64,000 nt of DNA from the NCBI GenBank assembly GCA_963803265.1, contig CAWDLZ010000011.1, positions 124,001 to 188,000 of the forward strand, read 5' to 3'. The notes under the pieces are model-generated. The model did not search any database. It saw nothing but the letters and a program-made list of their open reading frames with translations, and was not told the origin of the DNA. Shown piece after piece: positions 40,289 through 50,035 of this stretch; position 1 is the stretch's first letter, and the number at the start of each line of letters is the position of its first letter. Origin of the DNA: CAIKMD01 sp963803265. GTDB lineage: Bacteria > Pseudomonadota > Alphaproteobacteria > ATCC43930 > CGMCC-115725. Position numbers and translations under genes: made by a program.

Positions 40289-41192
40289 ATGACGGACGAT
40301 TCCGGCCCGCATAACGACGCCGCGCTCAAGGCCGCGACGCTGTCGGCGGCCCTGCCCTATTTCCGGCGCTATTCCGGCAAGACCATCGTCGTCAAATATG
40401 GCGGCCATGCGATGGGCGAGGAGCGAATCGCCCGGCAATTCGCTGAGGACATCGTCCTCTTGAAGCAGGTCGGCATGAATCCCATCGTCGTTCATGGCGG
40501 CGGCCCTCAGATCGGCGCGATGCTGGAGCGGCTCAAGATCAAAAGCTCGTTCATCGATGGCTTGCGCGTCACCGACCGCGAGACCGTCGAGATCGTCGAG
40601 ATGGTGCTCTCGGGCTCGATCAACAAGGAGATCGTCACGGCGATCAACAAGGCGGGCGGCCTGGCCGTCGGCCTCTCCGGCAAGGATGCCGATCTCATCC
40701 GGGCGCGCAAGCTCGCGCGCGGCACCGCCTCCGACAGCAACATCGAGAAGGTGCTCGATCTCGGCTTCGTCGGCGAGCCCTATGCCATCAACACCAAGAT
40801 GCTCGAGTTGCTCGAGAAGTCCGACATCATTCCGGTGATCGCGCCGATTGGCGTCGGCGAGGCGGGCGAGACCTACAACATCAACGCCGACACGGTGGCG
40901 GGCGCAGTCGCAGCGGCGATGAAGGCGACGCGGCTCCTGTTGTTGACCGATGTCGCGGGCGTGCTCGACAAGGACAAGAAGCTGATCCCGATCCTCACCG
41001 CCGCCCGAGCGCGCGAGCTTATCGCCGACGGCACGATCGCGGGCGGCATGATCCCGAAGATCGAGAACCTGCCTCGAAGCCATCACGGGCGGCGTCGAGG
41101 CCGCAGTCATCATCGACGGTCGCGTGCCGCGCGCGATTCTGCTGGAGCTCTTCGCCGAGGGCGCCGGCACGCTGATCCGCCGCGGCCGCTAG
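40289..41192 (+). CDS. argB: Acetylglutamate kinase, one frameshift
   Basis: Second step of arginine synthesis. 'ALPYFRRYSGKTIVVKYGGHAM', 'PIVVHGGGPQIG', 'NINADTVAGAVAAAMKATRLLLLTDVAGVLD' (in parts) are diagnostic. One extra base near 41070 (in 'GAGAACCTG') shifts the frame; the corrected end reads 'KIETCLEAITGGVEAAVIIDGR...IRRGR' and stops at 41192, giving 300 residues. ATG 40289 is 12 bases after engB. A palindromic repeat follows directly after the stop. Confidence 0.92.
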
Positions 41193-41193
41193 T

Positions 41194-41261
41194 ATGGCGA
41201 ATCCGAAATTCGCCATATCTTGGCGCAAAGCGGCGAGCGAATTTCGGATTCAGAGCCACAC
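41194..41261. repeat. Palindromic dispersed repeat, copy 2
   Basis: Two perfect 15-base arms (GAATCCGAAATTCGC and its reverse complement) with a roughly 24-base loop, flanked by TGGC and GCCA. It begins one base after the argB stop. Each arm carries a GANTC site (GAATC 41199-41203, GATTC 41247-41251), the CcrM methylation target. Similar in sequence and orientation to 14224-14290. A REP-like element; possibly a transcript-end hairpin. Confidence 0.8.
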
Positions 41262-41289
41262 GAGCGATCTCTAGCCAGAAGGGCTTGTC

Positions 41290-42986
41290 ATGGACATGGC
41301 CGCCAAACCAAAACGCAAGCCGGGCATCGAACCGGCGCTTCCCCGCGCTTATCCCGACCTGCACGACCATTTGAAGGCACTCGAAGCGGCGGGCTTGCTC
41401 GTCACCGTCGATCGTGCGATCGACAAGGATACGGAAATGCACCCGCTGGTGCGCTGGCAATTCCGCGGCGGCATCGCCGAAAAGGACCGCAAGGCGTTCC
41501 TGTTCACCAACGTGGTCAACGCCAAGGGCAAGCATTACGACATTCCGGTCGCGGTCGGCGTCCTGGCTTCCAACCGCGAGATTTACAGCATCGGCATGGC
41601 GTGCCAGCTCGAGGCGATCAACGAGAACCTGGAATCGAGCGATCGCTCATCCGATCCCGCCGCGCGTCGTTAGCGAGGCGCCCTGTCAGGAAATCGTCAT
41701 CGCCGGCAAGGCGCTCGACCGGCCGGGCCAGGGCCTCGACGGCATTCCGGTGCCGATCTCGACGCCGGGCTGGGATATCTCGCCCTATACCACGCTGTCG
41801 CAATACATCACCAAGGATCCCGAAACCGGCATCCAGAACATGGGCATCTATCGCGGCCAGGTGAAAGCGCCGCGCCGGCTCGGCATGAACCCGTCGCTCG
41901 AATTGCGGCCGGGCATCATGACACATTGGGAAAAGAGCCGCGCCCGGGGCGAGAAGCTGCCGGCGGCGGTGATTCTCGGTTGTCCGCCCTGCATCGCCTA
42001 TACCTCGGCACAAAAGCTGCCCGAGACCGTGGACGAGCTTACCGTCGCGGGCGGCCTCGTCGGGGCGCCGATCAATGTGGTGAAGGCGAAGACGGTGGAT
42101 CTTCTCGTTCCGGCCGAAGCCGAGATCGTGATCGAGGGCTTCATCGACACCGAATATCTCGAGCCCGAGGCGCCATTCGGCGAATCCCACGGTCATGTGA
42201 ATCTGCAGGAATACAACGCCTTCATGGACGTTACCTGCATCACGCGGCGGCGCGATGCGATCCTGACCTCGATCATCAGCCAGGTCACGCCGTCGGAATC
42301 GAGCCTCATCAAGCGCGTCGCGCTGGAGCCGATGTTCCTCGCGCATATGCGCGACACGCTTGGGCTGAGGGGCGTCAAGCGCGTCTCGATGCACGAGCCG
42401 CTCACCAATCTCCGGAAGGTGCTGGTGCTGGTGGTCGATCGCGCCATGCCGACAACCGAGATCTGGCGCGCGCTCTACGGCGCGGCGGCGCTCCATCGCG
42501 CGGCCGGCAAATACATCATCGCGGTCAATGACGATATCGACCCCGACGATGCCAACGCCCTGCTCTGGGCGATGTCCTATCGTGCCAACCCGATCCTCGA
42601 TCTGCACATCCTGCCGCATCGCGACCAGGGCCATGGGCCGCGCAGCAAGCGCAATGACGGCCAGGACGGCTCGGTCCTGATCGACGCGAGCTTGAAGGAG
42701 GATTTCCCTCCGGTCTCGTTGCCCAAGCGCCCCTATATGGAGCGCGCGAGGAAAATCTGGGAGGAACTGGGCCTGCCGGCGCTGAAGCCCGAGGCGCCGT
42801 GGTTCGGCTATTCGCTGGGCGATTGGCCCGAGGAGCTCGACGCGGCGGCCGGGCGCGCCGTCCGAGGCGATTATTTCGAGAACCGGCAAGCTCATCGCCA
42901 AACGCCGCCGCAAGGATGTCGCGATGAACACCGAGATTCGCGACCTTGAGAACGGGAAAAAACCCAGGAAGCCCAAGCGACACTGA
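41290..42986 (+). CDS. UbiD family decarboxylase, two frameshifts
   Basis: A prenylated-FMN-dependent (de)carboxylase. 'YPDLHDHLKALEAAGLLVTVDRAIDKDTEMHPLVR' in parts is the usual N-terminus of the non-ubiquinone UbiD branch; 'APFGESHGHVNLQEYN' and 'VDRAMPTTEIWRALYGAA' follow, with 'LPHRDQGHGPRS' late. One extra base near 41640 and one near 42885 break it; corrected length is about 564 residues. No ubiX (prFMN synthase) is nearby. Substrate unknown, probably an aromatic or unsaturated acid. The inserted position between argB and the HAD nucleotidase is worth noting. Confidence 0.85.
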
Positions 42987-43168
42987 CCCGCGAGGGGAAC
43001 CTTCGGCTTCCGATATTGCGCTGCACGATAAATCGCCATGGCTTGGTTCGAAATCAGGCAGAAGCGGCGGATCAATCAATTTATATCATACAATTCAATA
43101 TCTTATACGCCGGCACGATTATTGCTCGAGGGTTAACTGGGAACACGTTGTTATCGAGGGTCTTCGCC

Positions 43169-43516
43169 ATGCTTCCCGGATCTCACGGCCGGATGGCCGC
43201 CCTAGCAGGATCGGAGCCGCATCAAGCCACGCCGATCATTTTTCTGTCCCAACGGGCGCTTCGCGGCAGCGCGTTCGCCCGCGTGAAACGCTTTTTCGCG
43301 CAGCGGATGGCCGGCACCGCTGCGACCGGCCTCGCTGCGCTCTGGTGCCTATGCGGATTGATCGGCAACAGTTTCGACAAGTCGGTCGCGGGGACGGCGC
43401 TCATCTCGGGCGATCCGAGCGACGCGATCGGGTGGGGCGCGCTGCTGTTCAAACTGTTCTGGATCTCACTCGCCAATATCACGGCCTTCGCCGCGTTCCT
43501 CGCGCTCGGCTATTGA
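43169..43516 (+). CDS. Small membrane protein, hypothetical
   Basis: 115 residues from ATG 43169. Two hydrophobic segments ('GTAATGLAALWCLCGLIG' and 'LLFKLFWISLANITAFAAFLALGY') frame a short polar loop; the N-terminal 55 residues are basic. The frame is open further upstream but that part crosses an AT-richer intergenic stretch and lacks coding character. I do not recognise a family. Probably a two-helix inner-membrane protein. Confidence 0.5.
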   Translation: MLPGSHGRMAALAGSEPHQATPIIFLSQRALRGSAFARVKRFFAQRMAGTAATGLAALWCLCGLIGNSFDKSVAGTALISGDPSDAIGWGALLFKLFWISLANITAFAAFLALGY

Positions 43517-43667
43517 GCCACGCCGCGCCATTCCGCGCAGGTGATTCCCATGCCGCAGCGCGGCGCCGAAGGCGCCGAATAAGGCAAGTTTCGGCGGCGC
43601 CGGTCTCCCCCCACGGATCGGCGGTGGAGGATCGACAACGGCGCCGTCCCGCGCCATATCAGGAGCG

Positions 43668-44352
43668 ATGGACGGTGCCGCCTCTGCCTTGCCGAAACTG
43701 CACGAGATCGAAACCTGGGTCTTCGACCTCGACAACACGCTCTATCCCGGCTCATGCCGCCTGTTCGCAGAGATCGAGAACCCGGATGACCGGTTTCATC
43801 GCCGCTGAGTTGAAGCTCGATCGCGAGGGCGCCCATGCGCTGCGCCGTCGCTTCTACACGCAGCACGGCACCACGCTGCGCGGCCTGATGATCGAATACG
43901 GCATGGAGCCGACGCGTTTCCTGGACTACGTCCACGAAATCGATTTGTCGCCAGTGCGGGAAGACCGGACGCTCGGCGCGGCGCTTGGACGCCTGCCCGG
44001 AAAGAAGCTCGTCTTCACCAACAGCACCGTGCGCCACGCGAAGCGCGTGCTGGAGCGACTCGGGCTCGAGCAGCACTTTGCCGCCATCCACGATATCGTC
44101 GCCTGCGACTATCGCCCCAAGCCCGAGCCTTCCGTCTATGCCGCATTCGTTCGGCGCTATGACATCGACCCGCGCCGCGCGGCGATGGTCGAGGACATGG
44201 CGAAGAACCTCGCTCCCGCCGCGGCGCTCGGCATGACCACGATCTGGGTCAAGGGCGGCCCGCACGCCGAGGATGACGGCCACGGCGCTTCGATCCACCA
44301 CATCGTCGAAGAGCTTGCGCCCTTCCTTGCCGGGGTGCGGCCGCCAGGTTGA
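43668..44352 (+). CDS. HAD pyrimidine 5'-nucleotidase, one frameshift
   Basis: Haloacid-dehalogenase phosphatase with motif I 'VFDLDNTLYPGS', motif II 'VFTNST', Lys in 'CDYRPKPEPSVY' and motif IV 'AAMVEDMAKNL'. This is the Sdt1/PpsN-like pyrimidine nucleotidase group common in alphaproteobacteria before dapD. One extra C near 43786 separates 'LFAEIEN' from 'RMTGFIAAEL'; corrected length 227. ATG 43668 has AGGAG just upstream. Confidence 0.85.
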
Positions 44353-44385
44353 CAGGCGCCGCGCCGCGCCTCCATCTTGGCCGTC

Positions 44386-45228
44386 ATGAGCAACACCGAC
44401 CTGCAATCGACCGTCGACGCCGCCTGGGAGGCGCGCGAAGGCATCACCGCCGCGACCAAGGGCCCCGTCCGCGACGCGGTCGATACCGTCCTAGCGCTCC
44501 TCGATTCCGGCGCTCTGCGCGTTGCCGAAAAGAGCGGCGGCGCGTGGCGCGTCAATCAGTGGCTGAAAAAAGCCGTGCTGCTGTCGTTCCGGCTCAACGA
44601 CAATTCGGAGATCGCGGGCGGACCCGGAGGCTCGCCCTGGTGGGACAAGATTCCCGCCAAGGCCGCGGGCTGGGACGAGGCGGATTTCCGCCGCGCCGGA
44701 TTCCGCTCGGTGCCGGGCAGCGTCGTGCGGCGCTCGGCCTATATCGCGCCGGGCGTGATCTTGATGCCGTCCTTCGTCAATGTCGGTGCCTATGTCGACA
44801 GCGGCACGATGATCGACGCCTGGGCGACGGTCGGTTCCTGCGCCCAGATCGGCAAGAATTGTCATGTCTCGGGCGGGGCGGGCATCGGCGGGGTGCTGGA
44901 GCCGCTGCAGGCCGAGCCGGTCATCGTCGAGGACAATTGCTTCATCGGCGCGCGCAGCGAAGTGGCCGAGGGCGTCATCGTCGAGGAAGGCGCGGTCCTC
45001 GCGATGGGCTGCTTCATCGGCGCCTCGACCAAGATCGTCGACCGCGTCACCGGCGAGAGCTTCCAGGGCCGCGTGCCGGCGTTTTCGGTGGTAGTGCCGG
45101 GCAGCCTGCCCAGCGGGCAGCTGGCGGATGGCAGGCCCGGACCGAGCCTCGCCTGCTGCGTCATCGTCAAGCGCGTCGACGCGAAGACCCGGTCCAAGAC
45201 CTCGATCAACGAGTTGTTGCGCGACTGA
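44386..45228 (+). CDS. dapD: 2,3,4,5-tetrahydropyridine-2,6-dicarboxylate N-succinyltransferase
   Basis: 280 residues, succinylase route to lysine and diaminopimelate. Left-handed beta-helix hexapeptide repeats are obvious ('SYIAPGVILMPSFVNVGAYVDSGTMIDAWATVGSCAQIG' region), with 'GGVLEPLQAEPVIVEDNCFIGARSEV' after it. ATG 44386 gives 'MSNTDLQ', the family start. Its stop shares bases with the dapE ATG (TGATG). Confidence 0.96.
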   Translation: MSNTDLQSTVDAAWEAREGITAATKGPVRDAVDTVLALLDSGALRVAEKSGGAWRVNQWLKKAVLLSFRLNDNSEIAGGPGGSPWWDKIPAKAAGWDEADFRRAGFRSVPGSVVRRSAYIAPGVILMPSFVNVGAYVDSGTMIDAWATVGSCAQIGKNCHVSGGAGIGGVLEPLQAEPVIVEDNCFIGARSEVAEGVIVEEGAVLAMGCFIGASTKIVDRVTGESFQGRVPAFSVVVPGSLPSGQLADGRPGPSLACCVIVKRVDAKTRSKTSINELLRD

Positions 45229-46376
45229 TGGCGCTCGACCCCGTCGCCCTGGCCGCCGCGCTTATTCGCGCCCCCTCGGTGACGCCGCAGGACGCGGGAG
45301 CCATTCCGCTGCTCGCCAAGACCTTGGAGGGACTTGGCTTCACCTGCCACGTGATGGAATTCGCCGAGCCCGGCACCGCACCGATCCTCAATCTTTACGC
45401 GCGGCGCGGCGACACGGGACGGAATTTCTGCTTCGCCGGCCATACCGACGTGGTCCCGCCGGGCGATCTCAAATCCTGGTCGGTCGATCCGTTCGGCGGC
45501 GAAGTGCTTGGCGGTGCGATCTATGGCCGCGGCGCGGCCGACATGAAAGGCGCGATCGCGTGCTTCGCCGCGGCGGCGGAGCGCTTCATCGTGGCGCGCG
45601 GCGCGTTCGACGGGTCGATCAGCTTCCTCGTCACGGGTGACGAGGAAGCCGCTGCCATCAACGGCACGAGGAAAGTGCTGGACTGGCTTGCCCGGCGCGG
45701 CGAAAAGCTCGACGCCTGCATCGTCGGCGAGCCGACCAGCGCCAAGACGCTCGGCGACATGGTGAAGATCGGCCGGCGCGGCAGCCTCAACGGCTTCCTC
45801 ACCGTCACCGGGATCCAGGGCCACACCGCCAACCCGCAGCTCGCCGACAACGCGGCGCATCGCCTCCTCAAAATGCTCGGCGCGCTACTGGCGGCGCCGA
45901 TCGACGACGGCAATGCGCGCTTTCCGCCGAGCGACCTTCAGATCTCGACCATCGATATCGGCAATCCGACCACCAACGTCATCCCCGGCGAAGCGCGGGC
46001 GGTTTTCAATATCCGCTTCAACGATCGCTGGACGAGCGCAGCGCTCAAGGAGTGGCTGACCCAGAAACTCGATGCGGCGGGCGGCCGCTACCGGCTCGAT
46101 ATTCAGGTCAGCGGCGAAGCATTTTTGACGCCGCCCGGCGAGGTCAGCGACGTCCTCGGCCGCGCGATCGCGCGCGTAACCGGCCTGACGCCGGAGCTCA
46201 GCACCACCGGCGGGACCTCGGATGCGCGCTTTATCCACCGCTTTTGCCCGGTCGCGGAGTTCGGCCTGGTGGGCCTTACCATGCACCAGGTCGATGAGCG
46301 CGTGCCGATCGCCGACCTGGCCGCGCTGACCGAAATTTACCGCACCGCGCTCGAGCTTTATTTCGTGGCGGCCTGA
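45228..46376 (+). CDS. dapE: Succinyl-diaminopimelate desuccinylase
   Basis: 382 residues, M20 metallohydrolase. Zinc ligands lie in 'FAGHTDVVPPGD' (His), 'GRGAADMKGA' (Asp), 'TGDEEAAAING' (Glu pair), 'VGEPTS' (Glu) and C-terminal 'GLTMHQVDERV' (His). The dimerisation-domain motif is 'GIQGHTANPQLADN', slightly unlike the usual 'GVQGHVAYPHLADN'. Coupled to dapD by TGATG and to the following membrane-protein gene the same way. Confidence 0.94.
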   Translation: MALDPVALAAALIRAPSVTPQDAGAIPLLAKTLEGLGFTCHVMEFAEPGTAPILNLYARRGDTGRNFCFAGHTDVVPPGDLKSWSVDPFGGEVLGGAIYGRGAADMKGAIACFAAAAERFIVARGAFDGSISFLVTGDEEAAAINGTRKVLDWLARRGEKLDACIVGEPTSAKTLGDMVKIGRRGSLNGFLTVTGIQGHTANPQLADNAAHRLLKMLGALLAAPIDDGNARFPPSDLQISTIDIGNPTTNVIPGEARAVFNIRFNDRWTSAALKEWLTQKLDAAGGRYRLDIQVSGEAFLTPPGEVSDVLGRAIARVTGLTPELSTTGGTSDARFIHRFCPVAEFGLVGLTMHQVDERVPIADLAALTEIYRTALELYFVAA

Positions 46377-46942
46377 TGCCGACCCGGCGCGAGGTCGCGC
46401 AAGCCTTGTACGGCGCCTGGCGCCTGGCGCACCTCGACCGGCAGGCGCTGGGCTATTTCGATCTCAGCCATGACGGCGTCTGGCGCTCATTCTGGGCGGC
46501 GGCGATCTGCTATCCGGGGTTCTTCGTGCTGTTGTTGTTGCGGGTCGATTCCAGCACCGTGGCCCAATCGGGCTTTCTCCATATCCTTATCGTCGAGACC
46601 ATCGGCTACGTCGTCGCTTGGACCGCGTTTCCGCTCCTCGTCCTGGGCTTTTGCCGCCGGATCGGGCGCTTCGAGCAGGGCTTCGATTTCGTCGCCGCGT
46701 ATAATTGGTCGCAAGTGCTGCAGACCGCCCTGCTCGTGATCGTAGCACTTGCCAATGCCACCGTAGTTGCCGAGGGATTGGCGCCGATCCTCGATCTCGC
46801 CTCCTATCTCGCGATCCTCGGTTATGAATGGTTCATCGCCTACCTCGCTCTCGAATCGCGCCGCGGGGTCGCCACCGTGATCGTCCTGATCGACGTGGCA
46901 CTCGGCTCGATCCTGGTGGTGATCTCGGCAAGCCTCTATTAA
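46376..46942 (+). CDS. Multi-pass membrane protein, hypothetical
   Basis: 188 residues with about five hydrophobic segments, including 'AAAICYPGFFVLLLL', 'ILIVETIGYVVAWTAFPLLVLGF', 'VLQTALLVIVALANATVVA' and 'ATVIVLIDVALGSILVVISASLY'. The start 'QALYGAWRLAHLDRQALGYFDLSHDGVWRSFWAA' in parts suggests a soluble N-terminal helix and a Yip1-like or phage-shock-like fold, but I cannot name it. It is translationally coupled to dapE (TGATG), a linkage I have no functional explanation for. Confidence 0.7.
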   Translation: MPTRREVAQALYGAWRLAHLDRQALGYFDLSHDGVWRSFWAAAICYPGFFVLLLLRVDSSTVAQSGFLHILIVETIGYVVAWTAFPLLVLGFCRRIGRFEQGFDFVAAYNWSQVLQTALLVIVALANATVVAEGLAPILDLASYLAILGYEWFIAYLALESRRGVATVIVLIDVALGSILVVISASLY

Positions 46943-47012
46943 ATCGAGCTTTTTCGCGGATTTACCGCGCCAATTCATAGAAAATTTACAATTCGTGGCT
47001 TAAGGAGTACGG

Positions 47013-47776
47013 ATGCGCAGGTTTAGCCCAATTTGCGGGCTTCTTATCGCGCTCGCCGTGCCGGGGACGGCGCTGGCGGCCGATCCGGACGCCGACATCG
47101 CGACCCTCGCCGCGCTCCGCCCGAGCCCGGCGAAGGCATTACCGCGATCGTGACGGGGCTGCGGCAGACCGTCCTCGAAAACGGCGTCGCGCATGCCCTG
47201 ACGCGTGCCAGCGAATGGCTGAAGGAACTCGACTTGAGTTGGGCGGACGGCGGAAACAAGGGGACTCCGCGCGGCTTCGATGCCGCGCTCGACCCGACCG
47301 GGCAACCGCCAAGCGCGGCCCGGCCTAGCCTCGCGTTCGGCCCTTACCAGCAAATCCGCAACATGAGCTGGGGGCCCGCGAGGCTCGGGGCCAACGCCTC
47401 GTCCGACGGCATCTGGGCGTTGGGCCATGTCCAGCCGATGCTTTCCAACGAGCTCGCCGGCAGCGCGACCGCGCCTGGCACGACCGCCGATCCGGACGGC
47501 TACCGCGGCACCGCCGAGGCCGAACGCGCGCTAGCGAGCCATGATGTCGAGGTCGGACTCCAAGTCCCATTCTTGCCGTGGAGTGCCGAGGTCGCCGCCG
47601 ATCGCTATTGGTGGGGCGCGCGCGATTTCGTGCCACAGGTTTCCGGCACGCGCGTCAGTCTCAAGCTCGCCCCTGCGCCCAATGTCGAGCTCGAAGGCGG
47701 GCGGACGGAGGATGAGCGCGGCATGGCCGGCTTCGTCGGCCTGCGCTACCGCATCCCGCTCGACACGCCGCGATAA
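47013..47776 (+). CDS. Outer-membrane beta-barrel protein, inverse-autotransporter-like, one frameshift
   Basis: The signal peptide 'PICGLLIALAVPGTALA' starts at ATG 47013, with AAGGAG six bases upstream. A one-base loss near 47122 is needed to join it to the downstream frame. The C-terminal half has 'HDVEVGLQVPFLPWSAEVAADRYWWG' and 'VSLKLAPAPNVELEGGRTEDERGMAGFVGLRYRIPLD' in parts, very like strands of the inverse-autotransporter (intimin/invasin) beta domain. It ends there: no LysM and no passenger domain. A stand-alone barrel of about 254 residues. Confidence 0.6.
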
Positions 47777-47786
47777 GTGCCGCTCG

Positions 47787-48533
47787 TCAAGCCTCGAGAT
47801 AAATGACGGCGACGAGATAGAGTCCCTCGGCGGGCGCCATCGGTCCGCCTTCGCGCCGGTCGCACGCCGCCAAGGCAGACGCTATCCGCACGGCCGGCCA
47901 TTTTCCGGCGCCGACGAGCTTCAGCGTGCCGACCATGTTGCGAACCTGGTGATGGAGGAAAGAGCGCGCGCGCGCCTCGACCACGACCTCGTCGCCGCTG
48001 CGCGACACATCGAGCGCGTCGAGCGTCTTCACCGGCGAGCGCGCCTGACACATCGAATCGCGGAAGCTCGAGAAATCGTGGCGGCCGATCAGGTGGCTGG
48101 CCGCCTCGCGCATTGCCGCGACGTCGAGATGCGGCGCCACATGCCAGACGCGGCCGCGCTCGAGGGCGGCCGGCGGGCGACGGTTGAGGATGCGATAGCG
48201 ATAGACGCGGCCGCGCGCCATGCGCCGCGCATCGAACCCGTCGGGAACGCGCTCGACGCTGAGCACCGTGACCTTGTTGGGCCTGACATGCTGGTTGAGC
48301 GCGTTGCGGATCACCTCGGGCGAGAAATCCTTGGGCAAGTCGAAATGCGCCGCTTGGCCGAGCGCATGGACGCCGGCATCGGTGCGGCCCGCGCCATGGA
48401 CCGTGACCGCCCGCCCGCACAAGCGCAGGGCGGCGGTCTCGAGAATCGCCTGCACCGACGGCCCGTTGCTCTGGCGCTGCCAGCCAACCAGGCCAGTGCC
48501 GTCATATTCGAGAATCAGCTTGTAGCGGGGCAT
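47787..48533 (-). CDS. truA: tRNA pseudouridine(38-40) synthase
   Basis: 248 residues. 'YKLILEYDGTGLVGWQRQ' and the catalytic Asp in 'GAGRTDAGVHALGQ' are diagnostic, followed by 'RVYRYRILNRR', 'RHDFSSFRDS' and 'FLHHQVRNMVGTL'. ATG 48533 lies inside the last codons of fmt (19-base overlap), so the pair is coupled. Together with def they make a translation-related minus-strand operon. Confidence 0.95.
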   Translation of the reverse strand: MPRYKLILEYDGTGLVGWQRQSNGPSVQAILETAALRLCGRAVTVHGAGRTDAGVHALGQAAHFDLPKDFSPEVIRNALNQHVRPNKVTVLSVERVPDGFDARRMARGRVYRYRILNRRPPAALERGRVWHVAPHLDVAAMREAASHLIGRHDFSSFRDSMCQARSPVKTLDALDVSRSGDEVVVEARARSFLHHQVRNMVGTLKLVGAGKWPAVRIASALAACDRREGGPMAPAEGLYLVAVIYLEA

Positions 48534-49432
48534 GGCAAAACTGTGCCGATCGGGAGCGGGAAGCCGCGCAGCATCGCGGCGCCGTCGAGCGCGGCGCGCC
48601 CCGGCCGCTGGAGGCGAAGGAGCCGTAGCGCGCGCTCGCCGCACGCCGCCGTCGGCGCGTCATCGAGCACGGTGCCCGGCGCGCCCATTCCCTCGGCCAC
48701 GGCGGCGGCGAGGAGCCGGACGCGCTCGCCCTTGGCCTCGAACCAGCAATCGAGCGCGCGCACCTGACGCTCGAGCTCGGACGCGGATTTGCGCCAATCG
48801 ATGCGGCCCTCGTCGCGCGCGATCTTCTTCGCATAGGTAATCCCGACGCTGGGCTGAGGCCGGCGCGGCCAAGGCTCTCGGGACGCAAGCACCGCGACGA
48901 TCAACCTCGCCCCCAGCACGGCCAGCTCGGCCCGCAGCTCGCCGGCAGTCGTGGCAGCGCCGATCGCGACCTTCTCGACCGCGACGATCATGCCGGTATC
49001 GAGCCCTTCGTCCATCTGCATGATCGTAACCCCGGTCTCGACATCGCCGGCGAGGATCGCGCGCTCGATGGGCGCTGCCCCGCGCCAGCGCGGCAACAGC
49101 GAGGCGTGGACGTTGAGACAACCGAGGCGCGGCGCGGCCAGGATTCGCTTCGGCAGAATGAGGCCATAGGCCGCCACCACCGCGGCATCGAGGCCGAGGC
49201 TTGCGAACTCGGACGCTTCCTCGGATCCCAGCCGCGCGGGATGGCGCAACAGCAGCCCCGCGCCTTGCGCGCGCGCCTGAACCGGGGAAGGTAGGATTTT
49301 GTGACCGCGCCCAGCCGCTCGCGGCGGCTGGCAGTAGACCGCGGCGATGTCGTGCCCCGAGGCAAGGAGGGCATCGAGGATCGTCACCGCGAAGTCGGGC
49401 GTTCCCATGAAGGCCAGGCGGAGCTTGGCCAT
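48515..49432 (-). CDS. fmt: Methionyl-tRNA formyltransferase
   Basis: 305 residues. 'LRLAFMGTPDFAV' start, formyl-folate site 'VVAAYGLILPKRIL', 'LNVHASLLPRWRGAAPIERAILAG' with the catalytic Asn-His, and 'DTGMIV'. The C-terminal OB domain follows. Formylates initiator Met-tRNA. ATG 49432 shares its A with the def stop (TGATG). Confidence 0.95.
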   Translation of the reverse strand: MAKLRLAFMGTPDFAVTILDALLASGHDIAAVYCQPPRAAGRGHKILPSPVQARAQGAGLLLRHPARLGSEEASEFASLGLDAAVVAAYGLILPKRILAAPRLGCLNVHASLLPRWRGAAPIERAILAGDVETGVTIMQMDEGLDTGMIVAVEKVAIGAATTAGELRAELAVLGARLIVAVLASREPWPRRPQPSVGITYAKKIARDEGRIDWRKSASELERQVRALDCWFEAKGERVRLLAAAVAEGMGAPGTVLDDAPTAACGERALRLLRLQRPGRAALDGAAMLRGFPLPIGTVLPCPATS

Positions 49433-49956
49433 CAGACGGGAGCCGGCGCCTTCTGCCGTTTGGTCTTGGCGAGCTTTCGTAAAATGATGCCGCGCTTCAG
49501 GGAAGAGAGGTGATCGACGAACAGCACGCCGTCGAGATGGTCGATCTCGTGCTGGATGACGGTGGCGAGGAGCCCCTTGGCGTGCAGCTCGCGAATCTCG
49601 TTCTGCTCGTCCAGATAGCGCACCCGGATCTCGGCGGCGCGGGTCACGTCGGCGTAATGCTCGGGCAGCGACAGGCAGCCCTCGCTGTTGGTCATGCGCT
49701 CGTCCGAATGCCAGAGAATCTCGGGGTTGGCGAGCTTGTGAGGTTCTGGCGCCTCCTCGCCCTTGGCGCAATCGACCACGATGACGCGCTTTAGGACGCC
49801 GACCTGCGGCGCGGCCAAGCCGATGCCGGGCGCCAGGTACATGGTCTCGAGCATGTCGGCCATCAATTTCCGCACCGACTCGTCGACCTTGGCGACGGGC
49901 CTGGAGTCGCGATTGAGGCGCGGATCTGGCGCGACGATGATGGGAAGAACGGCCAT
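49432..49956 (-). CDS. def: Peptide deformylase
   Basis: 174 residues. All three motifs are kept: 'GIGLAAPQVG', 'EGCLSLP' (metal Cys) and 'QHEIDHLDG' (metal His pair and catalytic Glu). Removes the formyl group from new proteins. ATG 49956 is the family start ('MAVLPIIVAPDPRL'). First gene of def-fmt-truA. Confidence 0.96.
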   Translation of the reverse strand: MAVLPIIVAPDPRLNRDSRPVAKVDESVRKLMADMLETMYLAPGIGLAAPQVGVLKRVIVVDCAKGEEAPEPHKLANPEILWHSDERMTNSEGCLSLPEHYADVTRAAEIRVRYLDEQNEIRELHAKGLLATVIQHEIDHLDGVLFVDHLSSLKRGIILRKLAKTKRQKAPAPV

Positions 49957-50035
49957 GGCGGGCTTTAGGTAGGCTGCCCTTGCCCTTCCGTCAACGTGTT
50001 AGCGGGCGGCCGGCGCAAGGGGTAAGATCGCCGCG

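Noticed and set aside
44349..45237. Long upstream extension of dapE
   Set aside because: It is an out-of-frame reading of dapD; dapE starts at the TGATG overlap, 45228.
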